A stretch of DNA of 64,000 nucleotides. Source: Camarhynchus parvulus (lineage: Eukaryota > Chordata > Aves > Passeriformes > Thraupidae). The notes below the pieces were generated by a model. The model made no database searches and was not told the origin of the DNA. It saw only the letters and a program-made list of their open reading frames with translations. Both the position numbers and the translations under genes were made by a program. The stretch is from the NCBI RefSeq assembly GCF_901933205.1, contig NC_044584.1:10085001-10149000 (forward strand). Reading direction: 5' to 3'. This document shows, one piece after another, positions 1-15,200 of this stretch; the first letter of the stretch is position 1, and each line of letters opens with the position of its first letter.

Positions 1-95
1 CTTGGCATTTTTGCAATTTGCTTGAAAAAATATTCGTGTGTCACCTCACAAATGAAGATTACAGACAAAAAGGAATTAGAGATTATCTTCAGTAC

Positions 96-260
96 CTGAC
101 TGATGAGGTTGAGGAGGAGTTTGCCCTCTGAGCCAACCAGGCACGTCAGCAGCTGTGGGATCCAGGCCAGCCACTGGATGGGTGGGACACCAATACAATA
201 CTTGTCCACTGCATCTGCCAAGGTGTTCTTATCATCATCAAAACTCAGCAGCCAAAGAAC
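96..260 (-). CDS. TRRAP: TRRAP coding exon 61, last in window (residues 3161-3215)
   Basis: Encodes [20 protein letters not shown] and onward to LLLNLISQ, 55 whole codons. The donor GTACTG is present at 95-90, so the gene continues left of the window with the rest of FAT, the kinase-like domain and FATC. Confidence 0.93.
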
Positions 261-3200
261 CTAGGAGAGAATTTCAAGAGGCTCTCTCAGTGCTTAAATT
301 TAAGCCACATCAATCATTATGATGCACAAAAGCAGAGATATTTTATTAATATGACTGTGGAGTCCTTGAAAGTGCTAAAGCTGCCTCAGAGACAAGAACT
401 TACATTCATTGTGCCTGGCCAATGCTATTTTTCACTCAGAAATAATATTTAAAGGATGTAAAAACTAAATGTAAGTGTACTCCTTACTATGAAATAAGAC
501 AGAAAAGAGCAAATGAACACGACTGCATTCGAGAAATTCTTTGGGATTTTCGCTGAGGGTGTAGATAAAAATTTAGGCAATTTTATAGAGCCTAAAATAT
601 ACAGCTCTGATAAATGAACCTTGATACAAGAACTTGATTATTTCTTTGGGTGTTCTTAATTATTTTAACTGCCCACCCCCAGTTTAAATTAAATGTAAAT
701 ATATTAAGCATTGACTAAAAATCATTAACTATTATGCAACCAGACAAGGAGAATAATAAACTTCAGAGTGCTGTTGAGGCCACCTTTAATCTCAAATATT
801 TTCTGTGTTTGTTTCATGATCAGAACAGTTTGTCTTCCCTGGTCTGGTAAAATTTTTTAATTTTCTTCATGAGAGAGATTAAATATCCCCAAACTGAGAA
901 ACATACGACACAAACAGCTTTTCTTGACCAAAATTTTGCTGAATTTCAGAATAAAACTGTATGGAAAATGCTTATCTGGAATAAAATGTAATGCTTAGGT
1001 AAATATCAATATTATTTGTCCATAGTAATGATAAACAGACCACAAACTATGTTACTTTTTAAAGCACCAAAGGACGCCTTTTTGCAAGTATTGCACCACA
1101 CTAAGTAGTAGAAATGCTGGATGTGATTTGTCCTTTTCCTCCTACAGAAAGGTTCCACATCTAAAGGAAAACCCAGACATCCCACTGACATAAAAAATCC
1201 CAAAATTAATTATGAGCAACCACACACAGCCCCTCTATCTAAATGAAAGCTTTCCCTCAGTAACTCTTTCTCTAATTGCAAAAACTTGAGCACTGCACAT
1301 CATCCCAGCCCTTCCCAAGGGGGTGAAGCTCTGGGTGTTTTTTTAACCCCCCCAGACCTCACCTTTGCTAAGTATTTCCTGGATTTGCTCTCGTTCTGGT
1401 GGCGGCAGGCGTGCAGGTAGCAGGTGATGGCAGACACCCCCAGGTGGAGCTGCCTCTCCTTCACAAAGATGTTCTCCAGGTAATCCCCCCACATGGCCCA
1501 CGCCTTCACCAGCACGTCGTGCATTTGCACAGCTGCAGAAAAAGCTTTGTTTGCTTCCTCAGACCTGTGTGGTGACAAGTAGGAATATGAGCTTTATATG
1601 ATTTGGTAGCTGTTTGCTGGTGTAAGTCAGATTTCTGATAGGGCAAGCAATTAGTTTCTTAATATTCAGTGATGCTTTTGTTAAGTTCTCTAATAAGGTC
1701 CCTTACAACTGTTTTGTCATTGCTTTCCTTGCAGTTCAGCACCAACAAAAGTAAATGCTTCATAATGAAAACAGTTTCATTAGAGTTAAAAATCTCACAT
1801 ACTCCCTTAAAAAAGAAAAAAAAAAAAACTCCCAGGGCACTGCAGTGGAAACCCAAGCAGTGAAACTGGGAGAAAGAAGAGCAGATAATAAGGGGAATGA
1901 AGCAAAATCATTTAAACATGCTGCTCCACTGGGCAAAAAATGGAGTAAAGCAACATTGGGAAGATGATATTTAATTTATCTTTCAGAGGAATGCATCTTA
2001 CTTAACTCCTTTTCCAGAGAAGCCATGAAAAATTTTACACTCAACATTTTCTGGAAACAGTCAGTTCCTCATCCCCACAGCTCTAAAAGTTGGGTTTTTT
2101 TTTTCAACAGGAAAAGTGAAGGAATTTGAAGGTTAATCACACAGTTCTGGGTAACCAAAAGATTACTTGTTTGTTACTTCTGAGGTTTTCTCCATGTTTC
2201 TTCAAGTGTCACAAGTCCAAAATCTGGCATGATTCATCCCAGTATATATACAGCCCTTGAATCAATGTTATTTCTTAGGCATAAAAATAAAGGATGAGAA
2301 AACTCACATAAGCATCACCAAAATAAAGAAACTTAAAGTTTTTCAAGACTCTTTATGAACAGAAAGAGCTTCACTTCTCCCTTGCAGAATAAGCATTGAA
2401 ATAACCAAGATCAAAGTAACATGATGCTTGTTCGACTCATTTTTTTAAATTATCTTTAATATATTTTTAACATAACAATATTAGCTTGGGGGATTATAAT
2501 ACTAATTTTAAATGACCAGTTACTGAGGCATAACTCTAAAAAGGAAAACAGCTTTGTCTGTCATGTGTTAGTTTTTGTGCTACATTAATGTCCTTGCTTT
2601 CAGAAGCTCCCTGCACCCTGGATGAAGGTTTGAAGTGAACCAGCCCAGCAGCAGCCTGATGGATGACTTTGTATCACTACTGCTCCTTTACAAAAAAGGG
2701 ACTTCTCTGACCATTTTCCTTTCTCCCACTCTACAATCCATCACTCTTGACACCTGAGGTGATTTTTTTCAAATGGTTTCTATCACCTTGCCCAGCCAAT
2801 GGGCAGCACAGGAGGATGCAGGAGCAGAGGTGACCTTTAACTTCAGTTTCTTTGACACACAGGTAATCAATCAGCAGTCCCATTTTCAGGTTCAACACTG
2901 CCACTGGTCCTAACTGAAACCTTCCTAAAGTCTTGACCTCAACTGTAGTGTTTTCTGGTAAGATTTAGAAATTGTAAGTACATCAGAACCACATTTTTAA
3001 ACAGAAACCTTTATCCATTTTATCCTGAAGGAACAAACAGAGACAATTCTCTGCAAGAATTTTTAAAAATTTAACAATATGGGGGAGGCACACTTTCTTC
3101 TCTTTACATCTCAACTACAATTAAGCCAGTGACCATATAAAAGCCCACTGTACTTTCCATCCAAGTAATTGCATTCTGCCTATTTAAAATTCTCTCTTGT

Positions 3201-6200
3201 ATCCACAGAAGAAGATATCCATCATTTCCTGACTCGAATTGCTATGTGAGGTTGCAGTGTACAGCTTGAGACCTGATGGATTTCATTCTGTAAGTGGCCA
3301 CAATGCAGTGGTAAAGGAATTATTCCACCCATATGTAACACACAGCAAAACTGTCATTAAATCCCATGCCCACTAAGAGCTCTTGAAATCTGAAGGGGTC
3401 TTTTTGGTATTACCAAACAAAATTTGATTGATGAGCTATTTATTTCTTGAATTAAAGAGATCTTCCTCAGAATAGTAAAATGCCTGTCAGTGCAAAGCAA
3501 AACAATTACTACTTCTGTCGTACAAGACTTCAATATAGGACCAATCATTACATCTCCAAACTGCAAAGGAACCCTCACAGATACTTTTACTTACTTACAC
3601 AGCAGTGAGAAGTTTTGGCTGGTATAAAGATATGGAATGGCTTTTCTGCTCAAATACTGTGTTGAATACTTCAGCTGCATTTTTTTTCAGACGGGTGCTA
3701 GTGCCTCTTGCAGCCAGCATACTCACTTGTTAATCTGTGCCAAGAACATTCCCTTTAAAGCATAAAACTCTGCAGTCATCTCCTTGGTGAAGTACTTCAG
3801 ATTGGTTGATTCAATAACTTCAAGACCCTGTTAAATAAGCCTTAGTGAGAAAAGTCTTTTAAAAGGGAAGGCTTTGTTAAATGAAAGTGCTATAAAACAA
3901 CAGCCAAAATATTCTCTTGAAATTTAAATAGCATGACTTTCAAGTATTTCATTTTCATTTTAAAAAATACAGACTGACAATTTTAAGTTTCCACTGGCCT
4001 ATGCAAACTAGAGACAACATTTAGCAGGTTATCTTTCCACCTTGTTTATGTTACATATTATATTTATGTTATATTACAAGGTTCATTTGCTGGTCACCCA
4101 CGTGCCAGTGGGTTTTGCCTAAAATCACGCTTTTTCCTTTTCAACACATACAATTTTACTTCAGTTTGACAATATCCATCACTCATGAGTCAGACACTCA
4201 GTGTTGTTTTTTCCCACTACAAATAATGCCATTTTCAAAGTCTTTCCATTTATCTCTCTTGCGAGATTTAAATAAACGTACTCCCACTTTACTTCTGGGT
4301 CAGCTAATTTTTAATATATTCACAGTATCCAGTATTCACAGAGGGCATTAACTGCTTTGGACTGCCAGCATGACTCAAAACAACTCTCCCTGCAGGGCAT
4401 AACATGGCCAAGGCAAATCAGCCCCTGCTCTGGATACAGGCAGCTTGTTTAGATCAGTGCATCTGATGGCTCGTGGGGTTACAGGACGCAACAACAGCTT
4501 CAGGAACACAGCTGCCCTACCTGCATGCATTCATTTTTGCCCATGACTCCAGCCAGCTGCAGGTAGCACTTGACCTGCTGGCGGATCTTCTGGAAGCAGT
4601 CCACGATGGGCACGGTGGGGATGGTGTGGATGCGGCTCAGGATGTCCAGGGCCACGTTGACCAGCCCCTGCTTGCGCGCGATCTTCCCGTACTGGATGAT
4701 GGCCGAGGCCGAGGCGTGCACGCCCAGCATGGCGTTGTTGGAGCTGGGGTCGTGCTGGGAGCTGTTCTCATAGGCAGTCACAATGGCTGGGAAGGCAAGG
4801 GGAAATGTTTGCCATTGGAAATGGTGTTACACAGAGAGCAGTACCTTACACAGCAACACACATGACTTAAGATAATCAAACATTTCAATGAAAATTGCAC
4901 AAAAACTAGAATTCACCAAAATCAAGCCACCAAAAACTTAGGTGTTTGTGGCATTCACACTCTCTGAAAAATCCCTTTGCCCAGGATTTTTCTCCTGGGA
5001 AGCTGAGAAGCCTCAGAAATAGAAAAACCATTATTATCTGAGATGTTGTTTGCTTCTCCTGTGTTGTGCTCATGTGTGGAATGCGTTTGGAGATTGTTTA
5101 CCCACAGGTGATTGTTTCATTGGTTTCTGGTGTGAGTTGTTTTCACTCATTGGCCAATCAGGCCCAAGCTGTGTCAGGACTCTGGAGAGAGCCACGAGTT
5201 TTCTTTATCATCTTTTTACCATTCTGTAAGTACCTTTCTGTATTCTTTAGTATAGTATAGTATTCTTTAATATAATATAGTATCATAAAATAATAAATTA
5301 GCCTTTTGAGAACGTGGAGAAAGATTCATCATTCCTCCCTGCCACAGGGATCCCTGCAAATACAATATGTGTTGTCTGGAAAATTCTATGACGAATGCAT
5401 GCTGGACCAGGCAGACTTACCCTGGTAATGATGCTGTCTCCACATAAAAATGCTGCTCCAGTGGGATAAATCATCTGACACAATAGGTAACCTGTTCCTC
5501 CAAGTCTTGACAACAGTCTTCATATCATGTAAGCTGTTGTTCCTCCCCAGATTAGTTGGTTGCAGTCCCGCGTTTATTTGGGCTGCTTCCTGAAGTTCAA
5601 TTATTTGCTGTGCTGCCTAGAAAACATAAACAATATAAATAAGGAACAAACAGAAGATGGCAGCAGTCTCGAACCCACTAAAGGCAGCAGACAGTTTGTT
5701 AAAACTTCAACCACCTGAAGAAAAGGCCCACAAACTTTAATGGAATTTAATTACCTGTAGTACAATAAAGCCAGTGTAGTATTCTCTAAGCTACCACTTG
5801 GTAGATAACAGTTGTATTCACTGTTAATCAACCAAATGAGATAACTATTTGAGAAAAAAAAGTCAGTCCAAATTTACAGAGTGAAATCTCTTCAAAGAAA
5901 ATAAATTAAAGTAATATTTTCCTACAATCATCTCAGTATCAGCTCTCACAACAGCTTAACCTTCATCCTACACCCATTCATCACATAAATTTAATTTTCT
6001 CATGGGTATTTAATCACATACTATCTGATATTTTTAAAAAAGTAATTACTGCAGCACAAATTCGAGGCTGCATTTGTACCTCTGTCAGTCACTGACTAAT
6101 TTATCATTTCTTCATGAGGGATATATACATACTAGATTGTTTTAAAAGCTTGTTTTAATTGATATCTGAAAGCACTTAAATACTTTATTTAGCAATATTA

Positions 6201-9200
6201 ATCTTTTCCTGCTGCAGATGCTGCCATTCTTGAGTAGGAGAGGGGGGCAATTTGAAATGTGGGTGAAATCTTAGCAGGAAGGAATTACATTCATTGAGAA
6301 GCCATCTAATGGTATTGTGTGAGCTCACAAATTGTACTTATTTACTTGATAACAACTTCTGAACATGGAGAAAACTTCCATATTCATTCACTTTATCTGA
6401 TGCATCAATTTATATTATAAAAATTCAAAGGTATGAGCTGCTGTGTGAGCTCTACCCACAGGAGCAATCATTTTATAGAGGCCCCTTCATTTATGGTGTA
6501 GATTGGTTATGAATCACACACACAGAATGCAACCACTGATCTTAAACACAATCACAGAGGCCTCTGTATCAAAGAGAACTCAAAGCAAAGTCCTCTGTAC
6601 TTCCACAGGCAGGGCTCAGTGTCAGATCTCTGAGCAATGGCCCATCAAGAAATTATCCATTATGAAAACTGAGCTATTCCACAATTTCTCCCCTGGAGAT
6701 GAAAGGTTCCCTCCATAGGAATAAAGAGCTTTGTCAGGTATATATTTATAGGGTATCTAAACAGAGACAAAGCCTAAATGTCAAATGAATGGAATGTTTT
6801 GCCTAAATCCCACACTGCCAAGCCCAACACAATCCTGCCTCAGCCCCACTTCCACACTGGTCCCACACAGATCAGAGGAGACAAGGTTCATTTTCAGGAA
6901 TCTTCTGAAAGTAACTCTAGGCCAAATCAGATTTTTTAAAGATGGATTTAGGAATCTACTTCTGTTTGATTATACTTGTCAAAAAGACATCTACTCTCAA
7001 AAACTCTTGTCTTACAGTTGAAAATTAGTTATTTACATGATTAAATCCAAGAGAAAACAACAGGGTGTTGATATTTTATACATTTCAAAAGGAAACAGAA
7101 ATCCATTTTTGATATGGTAAAATGTATGTGAAAGTTTCAAAGGACACCACCATTCGTTTTTCACCATGTAATACATGTTATTTCATTGCATGTAGTAGTT
7201 AAACTACATATTCCATATAATCACAGTTGTGCCAGGTGCTTCCCAAAAATATTTCTGGAGATCTGAAAAAAGGTGGATTTAATCACTAACAAACTCTTCC
7301 TGATAAACAATAAGTACTTCGAAGAAACAGAAACACACATTCTGCAACTTCGAACAAAAATACCACGATGCAAAAACTATCAGTACTATATATACATATT
7401 ATATACACTAAAATATTTCACACTTGAAGCTACTGAAAGTTCTGACACCAGCTACTGGAGGACACCTGGAGCTAAGAGCTCTGTTGTTACCTGGAGCAGT
7501 GGGGTGTGGACGTGGGACACGACGTGGGGCAGGCGCCGCCACTCGCGGATGGCCAGGCTGCTCGCCATCTCCACCAGGCGCTCGATGAAGTTCAGCTGCT
7601 GCTCCTCGGGGTGGCAGATGGCCAGGTACCCCCTGTACATGTTCACCTTCCAGGCCATCTCCTTCGGACAACTCAGCTCCACCTGGTCGTGGAATAGGAA
7701 AAACCTCCAGTAAAGATCATTCCTACTTAAACAGTTAATTCTTTTGAAGCATTCTTAAACAAATAACTTTGATGTTTTAAAAATAATCTCATTTCTTAAA
7801 GACATCAGATTGAAGTATTAGCATTTATGACACTAGAGGAGTTTCAGCTCTCCTAAAGTTACTGGCAAGGGCAGGCTAGCACATGAATTGCCAATTCAGC
7901 ACAAGAGAAGAAGTGCCCATGCCCAAACTGCTGCCGGGGTATTTTTATTCTGACAACTGTAATGCATCTCAAAGAGCTGAGCCAGCCCAAAGCAGCCCTG
8001 CCACCGGAGCAGGAAGCTCACAGCAAACAATTCATCCTGCACAAAGTAAGGAGATGCTTCTCAGCAGATAACACACACTAAGTCTGAAATGCTTCAGGGG
8101 CTTCAGAACATGTAATGGGAACTTCTCCCCGAAAAGGATCCTGTGCCTACCTGTCCCACATCATGCAGCATTGTACTCCCTGTCTGCTCTAGGGCATTGC
8201 TAAATTTATGAAAATAAACAGCTGATATTTCTTCAAGTAATCACAACCAACTTCTCACATGTTAAAGTAATTCCAGATGCTAAAATAATTTATAAAATAA
8301 TTTTAAACCATTTCCTCAGAATTCTGGAACAGCAGAAATATGGCAACTAAACCCAGCAAAGCACTTGAATTGTGCAGCACCTAAATTCTCTGACCATTTT
8401 GCAGCAAACTTGCACTGAGCCAGTGCTCACCAGCTGACACTGCAGGCCTTTAATCTACAACTTTCTCACCTTTTTTTCCTCCACTTTACAACAAGCTCTT
8501 TATGGTTTGATGTGCAACACAGAAATCCCCCTGCATTATCCTCCTGCTGATAAAGTGTATGGTGACCATTACAATTGTTATTCCTGTTATCCTCAACTGA
8601 CTTTTACGCCTGAGCCAGCAAAGAGAAAGTGCCAGGTAGCATCCTTACACTTACACAGTGAAAATAATCTCCTTCTTTATTATGTTATCTACTGGATCAT
8701 TAAACACAATGGCAGTGTGAGCAAATGGAAATGAGTCTTGGGTCCTATCAAAGGCTACTTGCTGTTTTAATAGCTCAACTTTAATGGGTAGATTATTAAA
8801 AATCTTTCACAAAGATTTACAAAAACTGATAGATATTTGCCATCATCCCTGGCCTCTCTTGTGAATCAACCATGGAACTTGACAAAAAACAGCCACATTA
8901 AAGAATATCAATAAAATTGGAGTAGTGAGGTACAGCAGCAGAGAATCAATTATTCTTTCAGATCCCAATATTTATGCAAACGTGCTGACACTTTTACAAG
9001 AACCTGAGTAGAGTCACAAAGGCTCCATTTATGGCTTCAGCAGCATCTTCTCCTCAGTCATAAAATAAATGTCTCATTACTGAAAATACTTCATTTAATA
9101 CAACTGCAGCTACAGCATATCAGCACTTACTCAGGGTTGTCACTTCCACTCAACTTGCAATTGTCCAAAACCAGAAGCTGTCAGATATGATCTATTTCAC

Positions 9201-12200
9201 TCTCTTCAAGCCCAAGGCTTATAATATACTGTACAATATAGTTCTTATTTTAGGCTTTAAAGCTTTCTCATATATTTCTATACTTAGCCTCTGAAGTTGC
9301 ATACTTAAATAGGACACAGAATACTAAGTGTTATAAGAACAAAAGAAATTAATTAAAATGTAAATAGCACCCATAAGACAGTTTTTGTTGCATGTGCAGT
9401 TTGCTGCTTAGACATTTGGCTTCACATTGTATTTTAAATATGCACTTCACCCTTTTATTGCAAATTCTGGCATCTTTAGCAGAGTAATTCCAGTGTTGTC
9501 CCACTGCATACAACAGTGCAAGAAAGATCTGCAAGCTCCTTTCTACCTGTGATTTAATGCAGTATTCCCACCTTTTAGATTTCAGTTTTACATCTGGTTA
9601 ATGTTTCTATATTAACTCATTAGATGAACAACTCTACCTGCCATGAACAGAGAATATATTTCCTTCAAATTAAAACAAAACAGAAAAAACAAACCGAAGA
9701 AAAACCAAATCAAACACAACCCCCCCTCCATGTTTTCCATCTTGTTTAGATTAGTGACACATTATACAACACTTAAAAAAAAAAATTCCAGACAATCTAC
9801 TGGCAACTCCAACAGAAGTCTGCCATTGGCCCCAAGAAGCTCAAGATGTCCATGAAGCCTGCTGTCCTAGCAGCCTCAAGACAATAACCACCAGCTTATT
9901 CTCATGGGATGGCTCCTAAAACAGTCAGAGTGAAGACAGCCAAGGCAGGATGAGGAGAAACTAAACATGAGCCCAAAAAGCCCTCACTCACCTGCACCAG
10001 AGCCTCCTTCATAGCAATCCAGTTTGAGACCCTCCACGCACACTTCAGCACCAGGTAAGGATTTACATGACCTTTGGACTGGCCATATTCTGTCAAAGGC
10101 TCCCACTGGTTCAACTCTTTTGAGCAACTAAGAAAATCAAATGCAGTGTCAATTTTGTTACTTAAAAACCCCAAAAACTTCAATAAAAGTGACAATAAAT
10201 GTTTGTGTATCAGAATATTATCTGCATATTTGTTTGTCTACAAACAGCTTTGCAAGCACTGCAGAAGTTTTATCCAGATGGGAATACTTTTTTTATTTAT
10301 TTATTATCAGTTATAACACAGAAATCTGTGAACAGGGAAGAGCTGCATTTTGTGTCTCCCAGAACAACCATTTTAAATAGGAAAAACAAATTTTAACTCC
10401 AGTCTGTTTCCACCAATAGCAAATTACATTTTTACAGCGATTCAGGCATATCACTTCTGAGGCTCTGTTAAGGGAATACAAAATAGCTTTTTTTATTCCC
10501 TTAAGTTTTCCTTGTATCTGAGCTAAGTCCTGAGGTAAGTTTATTCTCACAACTAATGCTTTAAACCAAGAGAAGAGTATTTTGCTTCTATTGCAGGGTA
10601 AAAATATTTGTTCCACATCAGCTTCCAAGTCTTACCGAATCCAGTGGTCTTCCCAGAGCTGGTACTCAGGGAAGATGGAAGGGGAAGCATTGCTCCTTTC
10701 ATGCTCTTTTTTAGCCTTCTCCATTGCTTTTTCATAAGTTTCTTGTGCCTAAAGAAAATTCAACCATTCCAGGTTTCCATCTGCTATGTACACATAACTC
10801 AATACTCTATTTTAAAGAACAAGTGATGAGAAAACCTTCGCAGACTTGAAAAAAAAAGTCAAGTGTGTTAAATTCATTCCTGAATATAGCTATTATTTGA
10901 CAGCTTGACAAATGTCATGAAAATCTGATGGGTGTGCACAAAAATTTCAGCTTACCTCAGTATTAAAAGGCCTCAAACTACTACTGTAGACAGCAGAGAA
11001 GCCATGGCACTTTCCATTTTAGAAGACTGAAGTTAATAATTAATATTCAGAGGTCTTTCCTGCTGACCAGAATATTTATCCTGACAGTAGAACTACTCAG
11101 ATAATTTCTAAAATCAAGACTGTACCTGTTCAAAAAAGCCATGCTGTTCATAGGCAATGGCTGTTGCTGTCTCTGGGAATTTGCAGCGTTTCTGCCACAG
11201 CCCAGCCCACATATCTTCCTCTTGTAACAAAGAATAGAGCTCAGCAAGGGAATCCAGGATTTCCTGCAAGGTTAAGAACGCATATTTCTCCACAGTTAAG
11301 CTGTCTTTATAAAGCATAGTAGATAGCAAACCCCATGTTCTACACTGAGGCAAGCTGAGAGAGACATGGAAATAGAGAAAGGCTTATAAAACTTATTAAA
11401 ATTCTCCTTAAAACTCTCCAAGGCAAGAAATTAGTAAGAACCATATACTGAGAACAACACTGCATGACAAAAACATCCTAAGGCTTGTACACTGACTCTT
11501 GCCTGTCTTCCCTAACACAACAGATCAAATCATAAAAAACCAAAATTTTTCAACAAGTCAATAATACAATAGGACAAGACGAAACAGCTTCAAGTTGCAC
11601 CAGGGGAGGTTTAGATTTGATATTATGAAAAATGTCTTCAATGAAAAGGTTGTAAAGCACTGGAACAGGCTGCCCAGGGTAGTGCTAAAGTCACTGTCCT
11701 TGGAGATATTTAAAATATATGTAAAATGTGACACTGGGGACATGGTTTAGTGGAGGACTTGTCAGTGTTAGGTTTTTCTCTTCCTATTTCACAAGGTATT
11801 TCAATAAATATAACACTACCTGTTGAGGAGGAGTTATGCTTTCCTGCTCATAAAATTCTGTTGTCTGTTTAGGCTTAATCTGCAGACTGAGTCCCTTTTC
11901 AAAGGCTTGATGTTCCAGCATGAGTGTAGAACGAAACCAGAGGTTGTGAGTTTTCCCCAAGTATTTCAGGACACAAGGTCTGATGGGAATGGGAGGAACA
12001 CACTGTGACATTGCTTCCACAAAGCAGTTGAGGGCACTTGGCTGGCAATCCCTCTGCACCTGATGGCTTCCACTGCACAAGAAGGGGCTTATTTCACCTG
12101 CTAGAGCCTAGAAGAAAAAATATAACATTATCTGTCTATTCAGATTCTTCAATTAGAGAAATCAGATTTAACATCTCTTTAGTACAGGGAACAACCCTTC

Positions 12201-15200
12201 AATAAGTACATTTCTCTTTCTAAAATGAAAGGCCCTATTTCTTTCAAAAGATGTATTGATACAGGTACACAGCATTCAACAGGCAGAGAATGGCAAATAT
12301 CTCAAAGCTAGTGAATGAAGTCACCACACAAACACATTTTCCTGGAACAGCAGTCATTTACAAAGAGGAATCTGCAAATGGGAGAGAGAGAGGGGTTCTC
12401 ACATGTTGCTGTCTGTCAGACAAGATTTTCCAAAGTCGTGAAAATAGCTGTATCCAAGTCTTCTCTGCCAAAGGTGTAGAAATATGACATAACTGAACAA
12501 AGGCACTCAGCAATGCTCCAGTCTGGAAACAGACAGATGTATAGAAATAGGAAAATACAATTAATTCTGTGGCAAAACAGTTCAGTTATACAGTTGATTC
12601 AGTAGTAATACTAATGTCTTTTCAACACAAATTTAATCCTATTTTCATGTTTATCAAGACTCTGATTCATTACTGCAACCATCAAAAAAAAGAAAGAAAA
12701 AGGGAATTTGTTGATCATCTTGGTAATAAGAATAATTAGGTTAATTGGATAGAGCTGTTGCTAGTGTGGAGTTATTTAAACATAGCTTTCAGCTAAATTA
12801 TTTTCTTAGAAATTATTTAATCATAAGATGCCGCTACACATTTTTGATCCTATACCCTGTGTTTGTCATCACTAGTTTCTGAAATGAATTGTTAAAATAT
12901 ACTGAGAGTGATCGAGGATGATATTTAATTTTGTAGGAAAGGGATACAGTAATAACTAGCAACGAAGTGAAGGCTTAAGAATATTTTACCATAGGCAAAT
13001 AAGAAATTGCAGATTGTAAGAGATGTCTACACAAGAAAACTCAGCTAAAAAATGAGAAGTGTGAGATAGAAAAAGGAAAAAAAACCAACACTTCAGATCA
13101 ATGTGAAGTTTTAGGATTAAAGTGGTTTGTCACCAACAAGCTGCACCCACCTTCACTTCCCGAAGGGAGTCGAGGAATTTGTCGTGCCGGTTGGTCAGCA
13201 TGTGCAGCTGGTTGCCAATGTCCTTCTCTGAAAGTTCCTTCGTTTTGGGAGTGCTGGTCTGATCTCCTGGAGCCAATTCAATGTCTATTTCAACATCCTA
13301 CACAGAAATAAACAACACAGTATGTAAAAATAGGCATTTTCTACGTAGTTTTGCTTATTTTCCACAATAGAAAACACCTTCCTGATCGATTTATTTCAGG
13401 CCTCACTGTTTTGTTCTTCAGGTTCAGATTTGCAATTGCCTAGAGTGTTGAATGAATGAATGGGAGTTCTGAGAGACCCAAGCATGCATAAACCACAGGA
13501 GCCATGAACAACCTGCACACATCATTTTCATCACTCATTCTCCACAGGTATCTGGTGAGAAACTAGGAAGAGCTGAATTCCATCAGAGAGATTGCTTTCT
13601 CCACAGCATTTTCCATCAGTTACCTCCTCTTTGGATTCGCTGTTCTCCCTCTCCCGAGGCTCTTGCTTGACGTGAGTGACCATGGCAAAAGCTGCCCTGT
13701 CGTGGCTGTCAGCAAGGTTGATGACATTGGTGATGGAGGGCAGCATGGCCCCCTGGCAGCTGGTGCCAATCGTGGTGTTCCTCTCACACACTGCCAACAG
13801 CAGCTGCCATGTGGAGAAGCAACAAGAGTTTTTGAACATACACTTTACTGCAGAACTTTAAAGAAAACATCGCTATGGTTTAATATTTAAAAACAAGATA
13901 AAAGTTGCAGTAGTAAGTTTAAGGCCTATTTATCACCTTTATTAATAGAATCTCCTAGGCCTAAAGGCTAGGAGATTCTATTAATTTTGTACTTTTTAAC
14001 ACATGTATTAAGTGCCCTCAATCTGCTAATACATACAGACTTTTTTACCCTAAAATGGACATTCACAGACACCTTAAATTCATGCTTTAATATGCAAATC
14101 GTTAAAATAAAAGGTTTTGTCCCACTTTATTTTAAATAACCCAGGCAAAGATGCAATTACATTTCAATGCAATCCCACCTAACAGCTGTTGTACTGTTAG
14201 GAAACATTCCAGCTTTAACAGTTTTCTTGAAATCTTCTCCTGTAACAATTCTTGGGGTTTTTTCCATAGTCATTATCAATTAAAAGAGGTTGTTTTCCTT
14301 AAGAAGTATTAACCTGGCCATTAGGCTTTTGGCAGAGAAAATAGATTTTAAACATTTCTACTAAAGTCACTTCCCAAGCATCAGCATTTCACTGTTTAGC
14401 CATCGTATATATTTTTAAGCACCACAGGAGATGAGGCAGCAGACTTGGTATTTTCAGCTTTGATACAGACAATACACTCTACAAAACACACACCACACAA
14501 TGCTTTTACACCAAACAAGGCAAAATAAGGAATAAAACACATATCTAATTGCATTTCTGATACAAGCAGTTTCCCTACCTCGATGCACTGCTTTATCCAG
14601 AAGTGATTTCCCATTGCTTCCCAGTTCTGGGAGCAGGTCATATAAAGCAAGCGCTCATAGACACGGCGTTTCATGGAATTATCAAAGACCTCAAAGAACT
14701 TGGCTCGGATGAGTGGCTGGGCACAGCGCAAACCAGAGAGAAATGCTGGCTCCAGTTTAGCTGTAAGTTCACTCCCAGAAAGGTTCTCATCCCTAAAATG
14801 AATAAAGATGAAATAACAGAGCCATTAGGAAGAGAAGACTCCTAGGTTTTGTATAACAGACTAAAAACCCCAAGAGATGACATTCTGTAAAACCACACGC
14901 GTGATGAACATCCGGGTGCAGTATTTGAGAGAAACAGCAAAGAAAACATTGCTGCTTGTTGTAAAACTGCCCAGAACTATCAGAAATACTCTTTCAGGAT
15001 AAAATCTTATTATAATTGTGAAACACTGAGCTACAGCTGTATGGTGTTTGAAATTACAAATGATATTGATTGATAAAACTTTGAGCACCGTGTGCTCACC
15101 AAAGTTTTGCACAGTGAACCAGCAGAGTATAGCAGCTAAGTGACTGCAAAATAAAGTGAAGGAGTAGCACACCATTAAATACCTGGCATTTGTTGATAAG

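Noticed and set aside
4947..5368. A complete endogenous retrovirus
   Set aside because: Only one LTR, no gag/pol/env reading frames and no second LTR; it is a solo LTR.
13941..13985. The perfect hairpin as a microRNA precursor
   Set aside because: Arms of 18 bp with full pairing are shorter than a normal pre-miRNA and lack flanking lower-stem pairing.
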